The notes beneath the pieces were generated by a model. It searched no databases. It saw only the letters and a list, made by a program, of their open reading frames with translations, and was not told the origin of the DNA. A DNA stretch of 64,000 nt from contig NZ_FUZA01000006.1 of NCBI RefSeq assembly GCF_900167945.1, positions 124,001-188,000 of the forward strand, read 5' to 3'. Shown here piece by piece: positions 34,501 through 44,141 of this stretch. The number at the start of each line of letters is the position of its first letter. Positions within the stretch are counted from its first letter, which is position 1. The position numbers and the translations under genes were made by a program. Origin of the DNA: Dyadobacter psychrophilus. Lineage in GTDB: Bacteria; Bacteroidota; Bacteroidia; Cytophagales; Spirosomataceae.

Positions 34501-35904
34501 CTAATTATTCACAATTGAATTTCTCAGCAAGTTCCTGATTGGTTCCACCAATGTATCAATGTCTCCGGCCCCAATTGTCACCACAATATCCGTATTTAAA
34601 TCAGCTAAAACGCTCAAAACTTTATCTTTAGTGATAAGTTGTTTCTCCTTTGCCGTTATCTTTTCCATCAGCATTTCCGAATTTACCCCTGTAATCGGCA
34701 ATTCTCGTGCGGGATAAATTTCAAGCAGCAGAACCCGGTCCGCGAGTGACAAACTTTCGGAAAAACCAGCTGCAAAATCACGGGTGCGGGTGAACAAATG
34801 CGGTTGAAAAACAGCCGTCACGTGCCGCCCCGGATACAATCCCTTCACGGATGAAAGAAATGCTTCAATTTCTGTCGGATGATGCGCGTAATCATCAATG
34901 TAAATCTGCCCCTCCTCTTCGAGCTGATATTCAAAGCGACGTTTCACACCTCCATAACTTTCCAGTGCCTCTTTAATTTTGTCGGGTTCCACACCCAAAT
35001 GTAAAGCTACGGCGCTGGCTGCGACAGAATTTTCAATGTTATGATAACCCGGGATCTTCATCGCGATACCATCGATTTTTCCATTAGGATAAACCAGGTC
35101 GAAAACGAAACGTGCCTTTTCAATGTGAATGTTGTCTGAAAAATAATCTCCTGAATCCAGCGAATAAGTGAGGACCTTGGCATTGGTTGATAATGCCAGA
35201 TCTAATCCTTCCCGCATAAAAAGCACGCCATCGTCGTCAATCTGGCTCACATAGTCACGAAAAGATTCTAAAACGGCCTCATGCTCGCCGTAAATATCCA
35301 GGTGATCTGCATCCGTAGAAGTGACGATTGCTATTTCCGGAAACAAGGTTAAAAACGAACGGTCAAATTCGTCTGCTTCAACTACACAGAAAACCTCTTC
35401 AAGATTATCTGTTGGCTCATTAAGGAGTAAATTTGTTCCATAATTCTGGGTTATCCCTCCTAAAAACGCCGTGCTGTTTACTTTCGCATGGCGGAGTATG
35501 TGCGCAACCAGCGAAGAAGTTGTTGTTTTTCCATGAGTTCCGGCAACGCCGATCGTCCTAAGATTCTTGGTCAGTAAACCTAAGACCTGTGAGCGCTTCA
35601 AAATCAGGAAGTTATTATCCCTGAAATAGATCATTTGTTTGTGCATAACCGGCACAGCGGGTGTGTAAATAACAAGCGTTTCCGAAGGTTCGGCAACGAA
35701 TTCGGCGGGAATTGTGGCAATCTCATCTTCGAGCGTCACCTCAATGTTTTCATCCATTAATTTTTGGACCAATGTGGTCAGCGTTTTGTCATAACCTGCT
35801 ACATTAAATCCATTGGCGTTAAACCATCGGGCCAAAGCGCTCATGCCTATTCCACCGATTCCAACAAAATATATGTATTTCCAATTTGTCATAGATGATG
35901 ACAT
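34501..35904 (-). CDS. murC: UDP-N-acetylmuramate--L-alanine ligase
   Basis: Adds L-Ala to UDP-MurNAc with ATP, the first peptide step of peptidoglycan synthesis. 467 residues from the ATG at 35904; the ATG at 35892 (MTNWKYIYFVGIGGIGMSAL) is equally good and starts nearer the conserved N-terminal Rossmann loop. The ATP P-loop is GTHGKTTTSS, with the Mur ligase motifs DADHLDIYG and DDYAHHPTEIEA downstream. 21 bases after murG. Confidence 0.96.
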   Translation of the reverse strand: MSSSMTNWKYIYFVGIGGIGMSALARWFNANGFNVAGYDKTLTTLVQKLMDENIEVTLEDEIATIPAEFVAEPSETLVIYTPAVPVMHKQMIYFRDNNFLILKRSQVLGLLTKNLRTIGVAGTHGKTTTSSLVAHILRHAKVNSTAFLGGITQNYGTNLLLNEPTDNLEEVFCVVEADEFDRSFLTLFPEIAIVTSTDADHLDIYGEHEAVLESFRDYVSQIDDDGVLFMREGLDLALSTNAKVLTYSLDSGDYFSDNIHIEKARFVFDLVYPNGKIDGIAMKIPGYHNIENSVAASAVALHLGVEPDKIKEALESYGGVKRRFEYQLEEEGQIYIDDYAHHPTEIEAFLSSVKGLYPGRHVTAVFQPHLFTRTRDFAAGFSESLSLADRVLLLEIYPARELPITGVNSEMLMEKITAKEKQLITKDKVLSVLADLNTDIVVTIGAGDIDTLVEPIRNLLRNSIVNN

Positions 35905-35925
35905 AAGATCGATTCCTGAGGTTTT

Positions 35926-37023
35926 TTACTTGATTAATTTGAAAACTTCTGCTGCAATATCATCGGCAGCATTGGGCCGGGCCAGCTTCCGGATATTCAA
36001 TTTTAGCTCGTCCTGTTTCACAATATCCTTCAAAAGTTCAAGCGCCTTGGGAACGAGCTCCTGCATGGTTTTTGAATCCTTGATCATCAAAGCTGCATCC
36101 TGCTCAACCAATGTTAAGGCATTCTTGGTCTGATGGTCTTCGGCAGCGGCCGGAAAAGGGACCAGTATCGAAGGCTTGGCAGCCAGACATAATTCGGAAA
36201 CGGATAATGCCCCGGCTCTTGAAATCACTACGTCGGCGACTGCATAGGCAAGGTCCATTGTATAAATAAAGTCAAATGCTTTTACTTTGTCTGTTCCCAG
36301 ATCGGCGATGGTTTGTTTGGCTGTGTCAATGTAGGCTCGGCCTGTTTGCCACAAAATCTGATACCCAGCTTCTAGCAGTTGAGGCAAACCTGCATTGATA
36401 CTCTCATTAATAGACCGTGCACCCAGGCTTCCACCCATGACAAAAAGTGTCTTATGCGCGCCATTTAACCCGAACTCAACAAGTGCTTCCTTATTTCTTG
36501 CCGATACATCCACGATATCGCTTCTGACCGGGTTTCCCAAAAGCGATATTTTATCCGCAGGAAAAAATGCTTCCATTCCCGGGTAAGCCACGCATATTTT
36601 CCTGGCTTTTTTTCCCAAAAACTTATTCGTAATCCCTGCATAGGAATTTTGTTCCTGAATTAATGTTGGAATTCCTGCCAAGGACGCCATCATTAGCAAA
36701 GGCCCGCTGGCAAAACCGCCCACTCCCACCGCAACGTCGGGTTTAAAATCCTCAATTATACCTTTGGCTTTCGACAAGCTATTAATGAGTTTAAAGGGGA
36801 CAAGGAGATTATCGAGGGACAATGATCTTTTTAAGCCCGCGATGGGCAAGCCTACGATCTCAAAGCCTGCGCGAGGCACTTTTTCCATTTCCATTTTGCC
36901 CAAAGCGCCTACGAAAAGCACTTCGAGCTCAGGGTCTTTCTTTTGTAAAGCATTGGCTATCGCAATTGCAGGATAAATGTGCCCGCCAGTGCCGCCTCCG
37001 CTTATAATGACTCTTTTCGACAT
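35926..37023 (-). CDS. murG: Lipid II synthase, undecaprenyl-PP-MurNAc-pentapeptide GlcNAc transferase
   Basis: Transfers GlcNAc to lipid I to give lipid II at the inner face of the cytoplasmic membrane. 365 residues, GT28 family: the N-terminal G-loop ISGGGTGGHIYPAIAIAN, GVGGFASGPLLMMA, and the donor-binding LFVMGGSLGARSINESI and later ISRAGALSVSELCLAAKPSILVP, seen in parts. Starts 1 base after ftsW ends (37025 against 37023). Confidence 0.96.
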   Translation of the reverse strand: MSKRVIISGGGTGGHIYPAIAIANALQKKDPELEVLFVGALGKMEMEKVPRAGFEIVGLPIAGLKRSLSLDNLLVPFKLINSLSKAKGIIEDFKPDVAVGVGGFASGPLLMMASLAGIPTLIQEQNSYAGITNKFLGKKARKICVAYPGMEAFFPADKISLLGNPVRSDIVDVSARNKEALVEFGLNGAHKTLFVMGGSLGARSINESINAGLPQLLEAGYQILWQTGRAYIDTAKQTIADLGTDKVKAFDFIYTMDLAYAVADVVISRAGALSVSELCLAAKPSILVPFPAAAEDHQTKNALTLVEQDAALMIKDSKTMQELVPKALELLKDIVKQDELKLNIRKLARPNAADDIAAEVFKLIK

Positions 37024-37024
37024 T

Positions 37025-38179
37025 TTAAATCTTTTTCTCTTCTACTGTTTCCCCGCGGCTCACACTCAGGATCATACCCATTGCGATGCCGGTAAAAAGC
37101 AAAGATGTTCCGCCCTGACTAAAAAATGGCAATGTTTGCCCTGTAACCGGCACAAGTCCCACTGTAACGGCCATAGCTGAAAAAGCCTGGCTTACGACGA
37201 TGAATGTGAGCCCGGCTGAAAGCAGCCCGCCAAATGGGCGTTTCGTCGCTTCGATGGCTTTTAAGCCCCTATACAAAAGAATGAGATAAAGAACGATGAG
37301 AACAGTGCCGCCTAATGTGCCATACTCTTCTACGGCAACGGCAAAAATGAAGTCCTTCTGAGGCTCAGGCAGGAAACGGCGCTGACGGCTTTTAGCGACA
37401 CCTTCTCCGTATAATCCGCCCCGCGCCATAGCCATATAGGATTGCTGGGATTGATATACTACAACATCTTTATCAAAAAAAGCAGAAATCCGGTTTTGTG
37501 CAGTTCCCGATCTTTGTGTTGAGTTGAGCAGGATGGCAATGGTTGCGAAAAACACGAGGCCCAATGCTGTGAAGAACAAATAATGCAGCGGAACTTTGCC
37601 TACAAACATTAAAAGAAAGCAAATGCCGGCCAACATAACGGCAGTGGAAACATTACTCGTAAATATCAGCCCGCAAACGATCCCTACCAATGCAAGCGGC
37701 TCGGTAAAGAGTTCCCGCGTGTTCCAGCCACCTTTAATGTGCCTTGCCAGGATTAGGGATAAATGTGCTATTAATGCGACTTTTGCCCACTCCGAAGGCT
37801 GAAAACGCTGGCCAATTACCGGAATCTCAATCCATCTCGCCGCATCATTTACGGATGTCCCGAAGAACATCGTGAAAATCAGCAACAATATCGAACTCCA
37901 GACCGCTAGCCGGGTAACGTAGACAAATTTGATATAGGGAATGCGATGGACGAAATACATGACCATCAATGACAGAAAGCATAACAGGACGTGCTTATAA
38001 AGATAATATTCTGTGTTCCCGTCCATTTGGCTGTAAGCGTCCTTCACACTGGCGCTATACACCACCACGATGCTCCACATTAGCATTACGATGCAAATTC
38101 CCCAAATCCAGGGATCGCCTTTAAGGTTTTTGCTGAACCATGCCTGTGTGTCTTCTCTTGATTTTAGCAAGAAATCCAT
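37025..38179 (-). CDS. ftsW: Lipid II polymerase FtsW (SEDS family)
   Basis: 384 residues with about ten membrane helices. SEDS family signatures are visible: AARWIEIPVIGQRFQPSEWAKVALI, seen in part (the conserved QPSE with catalytic-region Glu and Lys), and the C-terminal TVGLVPVTGQTLPFFSQGGTS stretch. RodA shares these motifs, but the place between murD and murG inside the division cluster makes it FtsW. It polymerises lipid II into septal glycan with a partner PBP not encoded here. Confidence 0.93.
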   Translation of the reverse strand: MDFLLKSREDTQAWFSKNLKGDPWIWGICIVMLMWSIVVVYSASVKDAYSQMDGNTEYYLYKHVLLCFLSLMVMYFVHRIPYIKFVYVTRLAVWSSILLLIFTMFFGTSVNDAARWIEIPVIGQRFQPSEWAKVALIAHLSLILARHIKGGWNTRELFTEPLALVGIVCGLIFTSNVSTAVMLAGICFLLMFVGKVPLHYLFFTALGLVFFATIAILLNSTQRSGTAQNRISAFFDKDVVVYQSQQSYMAMARGGLYGEGVAKSRQRRFLPEPQKDFIFAVAVEEYGTLGGTVLIVLYLILLYRGLKAIEATKRPFGGLLSAGLTFIVVSQAFSAMAVTVGLVPVTGQTLPFFSQGGTSLLFTGIAMGMILSVSRGETVEEKKI

Positions 38180-38197
38180 ATGGGTGACCGGTAATGC

Positions 38198-39571
38198 TTA
38201 ATGATGATTTTGACTGGTAAGATTTCTGACCGCCGCTTTGAATTTATCACCCCTATCTTCGTAGTTCTTAAATAAATCAAAACTCGCGCAGGCAGGAGAA
38301 AGAAGTACAATATCACCCGGAACACTCCATTCCTGCGCCTTATTAACCGCATCCTGGACATCCTGGGTTATGTATATTTGAGGGACAATTCCGGAAAAGT
38401 AAGTTTCCAATTTCTCGAAATCTTTACTAAGAACTATCAAAGCCTTCACTTTATTACGCACGAGCGTTTCTATCTGGCTATAATCATTGCCTTTATCTAC
38501 GCCGCCTGCGATTAAAACGACCGGTCGTTCGAAACTGCCTAAGGCGTAAAAAACCGAATCCACATTGGTTGCTTTGGAGTCGTTAATGTATGTCACGTTG
38601 TCGATAACTTCCACTTCTTCCAGCCTGTGTGGCGCATTGGTGAAAGATTTCAGGCCTTCGGCAATTTTCTCTGCACTTACGCCTACAAGCTGCGCAACCG
38701 CTATTGCTGCCAGTGCATTAATCGCATTATGCGGGCCTTTGATTGGTAATGCTGCAAATGTTTGCTCAAAAGTGCTGTTACCAACATTGGAAACCAGTTT
38801 CCCTTCATCCAGATAAGCACCTTCGGTTAATTTATTTGCCAGCGATATTTTTACTTTTTGAGCATTAATGATCCGTTTCAAAAGCTCAGCGGTGATCACT
38901 TCGCTGTCTTCAAAAAAGATGAAATGGTCTTCGGATGTCTGGTTCTGGACAATGTTGAATTTTGAATCGATATAATTCTGAAAATTATAGCCGTAGCGAT
39001 CCAAATGATCGGGCGTAATGTTGAGCAAAACGGCGATTTTCGGGTGGAAGTCCTGAATGTTATCCAACTGGAAACTGCTGATTTCTAAGACATAATAGTC
39101 AAATTGCTTTTCGGCAACTTGCCACGCAAAACTATCCCCGATATTCCCTGCCAAACCAACATTCAGCCCGGCGTTTTTCAGCAAATGATAAGTAAGAAGC
39201 GTGGTGGTGGTTTTACCATTGCTCCCTGTTATGGCAATCAACTTGGCAGTTGTATATCGGGATGCAAATTCGATCTCCGAAATGACCGGAATCCCTTTTT
39301 CCTTCAATGCAACAATCAGCGCCACCGTGTCCGGAATGCCCGGGCTCTTAATAACGAGATCGCTTTCTAAAATCCTTGACTCTGAATGACTTCCCTGTTC
39401 AAACGGAATATTCTCGCTGTTAAGGACGTCAATGTATTTTTGGTTTAATAGTCCACGATCTGATAAAAACACACCAAAACCTTTGGATTTGGCCAGGATC
39501 GCGGCTCCGGTGCCACTTTCTCCTCCACCCAAAATAACGACCTTTTTTTGCACAAGACTACTTTTAAACAT
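38198..39571 (-). CDS. murD: UDP-N-acetylmuramoylalanine--D-glutamate ligase
   Basis: Adds D-Glu, the product of MurI, to UDP-MurNAc-L-Ala. 457 residues from the ATG at 39571 (MFKSSLVQKKVVILGGGESG); a GTG seven codons earlier is in frame but unlikely. N-terminal Rossmann GGGESGTGAAILA, ATP P-loop GSNGKTTTT, NITPDHLDRY and NDSKATNVDSV are family motifs. First gene of the murD-ftsW-murG-murC-ftsQ-ftsA-ftsZ cluster, with no mraY, murE or murF in the window. Confidence 0.96.
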   Translation of the reverse strand: MFKSSLVQKKVVILGGGESGTGAAILAKSKGFGVFLSDRGLLNQKYIDVLNSENIPFEQGSHSESRILESDLVIKSPGIPDTVALIVALKEKGIPVISEIEFASRYTTAKLIAITGSNGKTTTTLLTYHLLKNAGLNVGLAGNIGDSFAWQVAEKQFDYYVLEISSFQLDNIQDFHPKIAVLLNITPDHLDRYGYNFQNYIDSKFNIVQNQTSEDHFIFFEDSEVITAELLKRIINAQKVKISLANKLTEGAYLDEGKLVSNVGNSTFEQTFAALPIKGPHNAINALAAIAVAQLVGVSAEKIAEGLKSFTNAPHRLEEVEVIDNVTYINDSKATNVDSVFYALGSFERPVVLIAGGVDKGNDYSQIETLVRNKVKALIVLSKDFEKLETYFSGIVPQIYITQDVQDAVNKAQEWSVPGDIVLLSPACASFDLFKNYEDRGDKFKAAVRNLTSQNHH

Positions 39572-39646
39572 TGAACAAACAGCACTAAACACGAAGGTAA
39601 ATCTTTTCCAGAAAAAAATTTTGCCTATTAAATTAATAACTTAATA

Positions 39647-39679
39647 AAAAACGAGGCACATCAAATGCACCTCGTTTTT
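39647..39679 (-). terminator. Terminator of mscL
   Basis: 10-bp stem AAAAACGAGG/CCTCGTTTTT (39647-39656 with 39670-39679) with a 13-base loop; T-run on the minus strand. 22 bases past the mscL stop. Confidence 0.8.
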
Positions 39680-39701
39680 ACTGTTTTTGGAATAAAAACA
39701 A

Positions 39702-40034
39702 TTATTCTTTCTTAACAAGCGACTCGGAAAACCGTAGTCTGTTGGCGAGTTTCACAATCATAAAAATGACCCATGCAATGATGATAAACTGTATCAGAAC
39801 CTGAATAAAATTACCATATTTAATAGCGACCTCAGGCGTTTTACCTACTGCTTCCTTCAACACGATTTTCAACTGAGTAAAATCCACGCCGCCGATCAGC
39901 AGACCCAGAACGGGATTAATAATGTCTTCGACAAGTGAGGTTGTGATCTTTCCAAAAGCTGCACCGATAACAACACCGACAGCTAAATCGAGAACATTCC
40001 CCTTTGCAATAAAAATTTTAAATTCCTGCAGCAT
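39702..40034 (-). CDS. mscL: Large-conductance mechanosensitive channel
   Basis: Inner membrane safety valve that opens under hypo-osmotic stress. 110 residues, shorter than the ~136 of E. coli because the periplasmic loop and C-terminal helix are trimmed. The N-terminal amphipathic helix EFKIFIAKGNVLDLAVGVVIG and the second helix FIQVLIQFIIIAWVIFMIVK are typical. Single gene with its own terminator. Confidence 0.94.
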   Translation of the reverse strand: MLQEFKIFIAKGNVLDLAVGVVIGAAFGKITTSLVEDIINPVLGLLIGGVDFTQLKIVLKEAVGKTPEVAIKYGNFIQVLIQFIIIAWVIFMIVKLANRLRFSESLVKKE

Positions 40035-40059
40035 AACAAGTTGAGGTTAGTTGGAACAA

Positions 40060-40983
40060 TTAGAATGAGTATAAAAATCCGATACTTAAAGCTTGCGCAA
40101 ACTGCACTTTATTACTCTGGTCGTCATCATATACCATAATAGCTCCCAGATTTACATTCACATACTTGTTAATTTTCGCCGTCAGCATGGCATCCAGGCG
40201 GTTATCTATGTTCCCCGGATGCTTGAAACTTGCAAACATGAGATATCTGAACTTCAAATTTACATCTTTGGCGATGTCCTTATCAAAGTTGGCTACGATC
40301 TGCATCAATGCGGCCTCTGTCCTGATTCTTTTCCCAATGGGCACACCGTAGTTTTTCTGGTCTGGCGTGTTTACATAAAGCTCCTTATCCACAACAATGG
40401 TCTGCCTTAATGCGCCGGGTGCAAAGTCAATAAAGAAATAAGGCACAGGACGATATTCAATACCGATGGCCTCCGTCAGATATGCAGGAGAAAGTATTCC
40501 TGAAACTTTCTTTTTTAGATCAGCGGAATCCGGGTTGGAGGAATAATTATAACCCGCGCCAAATTGGGAGAGAAAGTTGACATTAGCAAAAAGGCTCCAT
40601 TTAGCTGCGATGGATCTGTTGTATTTAGTATCAAAAAATATCCGGTCTACATTCTTGCGACTTTGTTGCCCTTTGTTCCGAACAATCCCGTATTGAGACT
40701 GGAAATCATTTCTCCAGGCATTTTTGCCCTTTATTTTTTCATTCAATGCATTAAAAAATAATCCCAATGCAACCGAATTTACACCTCCACCCGTCCAGTT
40801 AGAACTGAATGATCCCTGGTTTAGATTTGCTCCGAATTCAATTTTTTTCCATGTGGTGTCGCCGGGTGTTTTGAGCTTTCCGGCATTAAGAGAATTGCTT
40901 AAGTCTACTGTTTGCGCGAAACCTGGTAATGTTAATGCAAGCAACGCGATGATTAAGAGGTGACGCTGAAATTTTCCGCTCAT
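40060..40983 (-). CDS. DUF3078 outer membrane-like protein
   Basis: 307 residues. Signal peptide (ends near LPGFAQ), then the family-typical start TTWKKIEFGANLNQGSFSSNWTGGG, with the SNWTGGG motif of DUF3078, and many beta strands (WSLFANVNFLSQFGAGYNYS) up to a terminal SIGFLYSF. The ending in Phe and the strand pattern suggest an outer membrane barrel. Function unknown. 25 bases upstream of mscL on the same strand; probably not coregulated by logic. Confidence 0.85.
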   Translation of the reverse strand: MSGKFQRHLLIIALLALTLPGFAQTVDLSNSLNAGKLKTPGDTTWKKIEFGANLNQGSFSSNWTGGGVNSVALGLFFNALNEKIKGKNAWRNDFQSQYGIVRNKGQQSRKNVDRIFFDTKYNRSIAAKWSLFANVNFLSQFGAGYNYSSNPDSADLKKKVSGILSPAYLTEAIGIEYRPVPYFFIDFAPGALRQTIVVDKELYVNTPDQKNYGVPIGKRIRTEAALMQIVANFDKDIAKDVNLKFRYLMFASFKHPGNIDNRLDAMLTAKINKYVNVNLGAIMVYDDDQSNKVQFAQALSIGFLYSF

Positions 40984-41084
40984 TTCGAATGTTTTTCGTG
41001 AATAAAATAAGTGAAGTTCACTTTAACGCGTGAGGGAAGAGGGTTTCCGGGTGTAAGTAATTAATAGATTATCGAAATTCATAA

Positions 41085-41681
41085 CTATTTGCAGAAATTC
41101 CCCAAATATTCAATTTCCATATATACGCGTCTGAGCTTCTCACGAGAGCGCATAAGGCGCATTTTAACTGCGCTTTCGGTTAATTGGGATGTTCCTGCTA
41201 TATACCGTATGCTCCGGTCATCCATATACTTCATATAAAGAAGGGCCTTTTCGTCAGGCTGTAACTGGTCCAAAGCCTGTCGCAATATGTTTATATTAAC
41301 CTCTTCAACCCCAAAAACTTTATCCAGATCCATGTGCTCAACAGAGTCGGCGCTGTCCTGACGTACGGTTATGACCCGTTTTTTGTTGGACCGCATCAGG
41401 TCCATGCAATGGTTATACGTGACGGTGTAAAGCCAGGTGGAGAATTTCGCGCCTTTTTTGAAAGTGTTCATTTTGAACACCAATTTAAGAAACACATCGT
41501 GGGTGAGATCTTCGGCGCGACCGGCGTCTCGTGTTAATGAAAGGCATCTCTGAAACACTTTGAGCGCGTATCGGTCGTATAGTTTTTCAAAATATCGGTC
41601 ATTCCCGGATTCTAGAAAAAGCTTAACCAATTCCTCGTCTGTTACGTTATGCCATGCATAACCTGCGAATGTTTCAACCAT
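41085..41681 (-). CDS. RNA polymerase sigma factor, ECF family
   Basis: 198 residues. Region 2 at about residues 28-95: YFEKLYDRYALKVFQRCLSL, AEDLTHDVFLKLVF and FSTWLYTVTYNHCMDLMR. Region 4 at about 130-185 with LQPDEKALLYMKYMDDRSI and a helix-turn-helix. No anti-sigma or membrane partner follows it; the next gene on the strand is the DUF3078 gene 101 bases away. Compared with the first ECF gene of the window (about 3.3-3.9 kb) it belongs to a different subgroup by sequence. Confidence 0.92.
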   Translation of the reverse strand: MVETFAGYAWHNVTDEELVKLFLESGNDRYFEKLYDRYALKVFQRCLSLTRDAGRAEDLTHDVFLKLVFKMNTFKKGAKFSTWLYTVTYNHCMDLMRSNKKRVITVRQDSADSVEHMDLDKVFGVEEVNINILRQALDQLQPDEKALLYMKYMDDRSIRYIAGTSQLTESAVKMRLMRSREKLRRVYMEIEYLGNFCK

Positions 41682-41754
41682 CTTAAATCAATATCACTGA
41701 GAGTGTGTGTCCAAAAAATTAATGGATTAATCAATTTTTTGTAAATATTAAAAA

Positions 41755-41790
41755 ACAACGCCTGGTATACAAATAGATACCAGGCGTTGT
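41755..41790 (-). terminator. Terminator of tsf
   Basis: 14-bp perfect stem (41755-41768 with 41777-41790), 8-base loop, T-run on the minus strand. 26 bases past the tsf stop codon. Confidence 0.9.
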
Positions 41791-41816
41791 CAATATTATT
41801 TTATAAGAAGTGCTTT

Positions 41817-42653
41817 TTACGCTCCGATAGCGACTCTTTTGAAAGATTTCACCGTTAAACCCTTTGCAGTTTTCTCTAGTAACTGGCGGATAGTTAGCGA
41901 AGAATCCTTTACGAATTCCTGATTCAACAAGGTATTATCCTTATAGAATTTTTGAAGTTTTCCCTGAGCGATTTTTTCAAGCATTGCCTCAGGCTTACCT
42001 TCTGCTCTTGCTTGTTCTTTACCCACTTCGATTTCGCGCTCAACTGTTGCTGAATCCACTTCGTCTTTATCCAAAGCGATAGGCTTCATGGCAGCGATCT
42101 GCATGGCAACGTCTTTTCCAAGCTCAGCAACATCTGTTCCGTTAACACCTTCAAATGCTACCAAAACGCCCAATTTGCCATTGGAGTGAATATAAGGGAC
42201 TACTTTGTCAGCTGTTACATTTTCGTAAGCAGTGATTTCAAGTTTTTCTCCCAATTTACCCACCAGGTCAACAATGTGCTCGCTAACAGGACGGCCGTCA
42301 GACAATGTAGCTGAAAGCAAAGCGTCTTTATCAGCAATGTTATCTGCTACTGCTTTGTCCAAAATGCTTTGTGCGAGATTTTTGAAATCTTCTACATTAG
42401 AAACCGGCTCAGTTTCGCAGGCAAATGCGATCAGTTTACCATTTGTTCCGTCAGCGCTGATCGCTACAACCACTGTTCCTTCTGAAACTGCGTTATCAGC
42501 ACGTTTTGCTGCAACTTTTTGTCCTTGCTTACGAAGAATATCAACGGCTTTGTCAAAATCACCGTCAGCTTCCTGAAGTGCTTTTTTACAATCCATCATG
42601 CCCGCGCCAGTCATTTGGCGGAGTTTGTTTACATCTTGTGCGGTGATTGCCAT
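41817..42653 (-). CDS. tsf: Elongation factor Ts
   Basis: Guanine nucleotide exchange factor for EF-Tu. 278 residues. The N-terminal UBA-like domain shows the signature VNKLRQMTGAGMMDCKKALQ, and the core carries the usual TS1/TS2 dimer parts (IACFACETEPVSN-like text, AMQIAAMKPIAL). Follows rpsB, the standard rpsB-tsf pair, but with a hairpin between them (42759-42787). Confidence 0.96.
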   Translation of the reverse strand: MAITAQDVNKLRQMTGAGMMDCKKALQEADGDFDKAVDILRKQGQKVAAKRADNAVSEGTVVVAISADGTNGKLIAFACETEPVSNVEDFKNLAQSILDKAVADNIADKDALLSATLSDGRPVSEHIVDLVGKLGEKLEITAYENVTADKVVPYIHSNGKLGVLVAFEGVNGTDVAELGKDVAMQIAAMKPIALDKDEVDSATVEREIEVGKEQARAEGKPEAMLEKIAQGKLQKFYKDNTLLNQEFVKDSSLTIRQLLEKTAKGLTVKSFKRVAIGA

Positions 42654-42758
42654 GATCTATTTTTAATATTGGTTATTACTGATTTGAATGGAAACGGCTG
42701 TTAATGTTGTGTTAGAAAACAGTTAACAAATCCGCATCCGGTAGAATTTTAAAAAACT

Positions 42759-42787
42759 GTAGCCCATAGCAATAGGCTATGGGCTAC
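42759..42787 (-). terminator. Hairpin between rpsB and tsf
   Basis: 12-bp perfect stem GTAGCCCATAGC/GCTATGGGCTAC with 5-base loop, followed on the minus strand by a T-run after a few bases (TTTTTT at about 42751-42756). It may terminate most rpsB transcripts and attenuate tsf. Confidence 0.75.
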
Positions 42788-42836
42788 TTTATCTGTTCAG
42801 ACAGGAAAGGCGAAAACCTATTCCATATCGCCCTGA

Positions 42837-43664
42837 TTACTCTTCATCACTTTCAGCAACACTTGTCTCCGCAGGAGCTTCGGCACGCGGAGCTGCTGCA
42901 GTTTCTTCGTTGCCTTTGTCAACCTGACGTTTCGCTTCTTCCTCTTCTACCATGCGCTGATCGTCTTTATCTTGTTTGCGTTCCATCAAACCTTCTTCAA
43001 TCGCTTTACCAATTGCCAAAGTGATCAATGAGATAGCTTTGTAAGCATCATCATTGCTTGGGATTGGGAAGTCAACAAGATCTGGGTTTGAGTTCGTGTC
43101 GCAGATCGCAAAGATGGGTATGTTCAATCTTTTTGCTTCTGAAACTGCAATGTGCTCGCGTTTTACATCAACGATGAAAAGGGCAGCAGGAAGACGAGTT
43201 AAGTCAGCTACACCACCTAACACTCTTTCCAGTTTATCCTTTTCACGTGTAAGCATCAGGCGTTCTCTTTTCGCTATATTGCTAACCGTGGTTTCGTCTT
43301 TTAGCATCTTCTCAAGAGTCTGCATTTTTTTCAAAGACTTGCGAATTGTGCCGAAGTTTGTAAGCATACCACCCAACCAGCGATCAGTTACGTAAGGCAT
43401 TTTAAGGCGTTTTGCCTCTTCCGTTACGATTTCCTGCGCTTGTTTTTTAGTAGCAACAAACATGATCTTACGTCCTGAACGAACGATCTGCTTCAAAGCG
43501 GCTTCCGCCTGATCGATGCAGCTCAAAGTTTTATTCAGGTCAATGATGTGGATCCCGTTTTTCTCCATGAAGATGTATGGAGCCATGCGTGGATCCCACT
43601 TGCGGGTAAGGTGACCAAAGTGTACACCTGCATCCAATAGTTCTTTATATTCTATTTGTGCCAT
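42837..43664 (-). CDS. rpsB: 30S ribosomal protein S2
   Basis: 275 residues: the family start YKELLDAGVHFGHLTRKWDPRM, the core VRSGRKIMFVATKKQAQEIV and RWLGGMLTNFGTI, and CDTNSNPDLVDFPIPSNDDA. A 40-residue acidic Glu/Lys/Ala-rich C-terminal tail extends past the conserved fold. Cotranscribed with rpsI upstream by position. Confidence 0.97.
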   Translation of the reverse strand: MAQIEYKELLDAGVHFGHLTRKWDPRMAPYIFMEKNGIHIIDLNKTLSCIDQAEAALKQIVRSGRKIMFVATKKQAQEIVTEEAKRLKMPYVTDRWLGGMLTNFGTIRKSLKKMQTLEKMLKDETTVSNIAKRERLMLTREKDKLERVLGGVADLTRLPAALFIVDVKREHIAVSEAKRLNIPIFAICDTNSNPDLVDFPIPSNDDAYKAISLITLAIGKAIEEGLMERKQDKDDQRMVEEEEAKRQVDKGNEETAAAPRAEAPAETSVAESDEE

Positions 43665-43751
43665 TACAGATTAATGTTTTAAAAAATGTCTTAATAAAAT
43701 TACGCAGCACAGCACATCGGGCACGATAAGTACTGTCTGGACATTTGAATA

Positions 43752-44138
43752 TTAACGTTTCGAGAACTGGAATCTCTTACGAGCCTTAGCGCGTCCGTAT
43801 TTCTTACGCTCAACCATACGAGGGTCACGGGTAAGGAATCCTTCTTTCTTCAACGCACCGCGGAATTCTCCGTTGTATTCGCAAAGCGCCCGGGAAATAG
43901 CCATACGGATTGCTTCCGCCTGTCCTGAAATCCCACCGCCTCTTACATTGACTTTAAGATCATAACCGTTGCCTCCACTGATCACAGCAAAAGGCTGCTG
44001 AACAACGATCTGGTGCACTTCAAAAGGAAAATATTCCTTGTAATCGCGTCCGTTAACCTTAATATCTCCTTTGCCGGGCGTCATATAAATACGGGCCACA
44101 GCTGTTTTTCTCCTACCTATTTTGTTGATCACTTCCAT
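43752..44138 (-). CDS. rpsI: 30S ribosomal protein S9
   Basis: 128 residues with the family start INKIGRRKTAVARIYMTPGKG, the GGGISGQAEAIRMAISRAL stretch and the basic end KKYGRAKARKRFQFSKR, which reaches the P-site tRNA. Starts 3 bases after the rplM stop, the universal L13-S9 pair. Confidence 0.97.
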   Translation of the reverse strand: MEVINKIGRRKTAVARIYMTPGKGDIKVNGRDYKEYFPFEVHQIVVQQPFAVISGGNGYDLKVNVRGGGISGQAEAIRMAISRALCEYNGEFRGALKKEGFLTRDPRMVERKKYGRAKARKRFQFSKR

Positions 44139-44141
44139 GAA

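Noticed and set aside
41085..41681. Second ECF sigma gene as part of a sigma/anti-sigma pair
   Set aside because: The next genes on the strand are a DUF3078 protein and mscL, with a 101-base gap and no anti-sigma-like topology.
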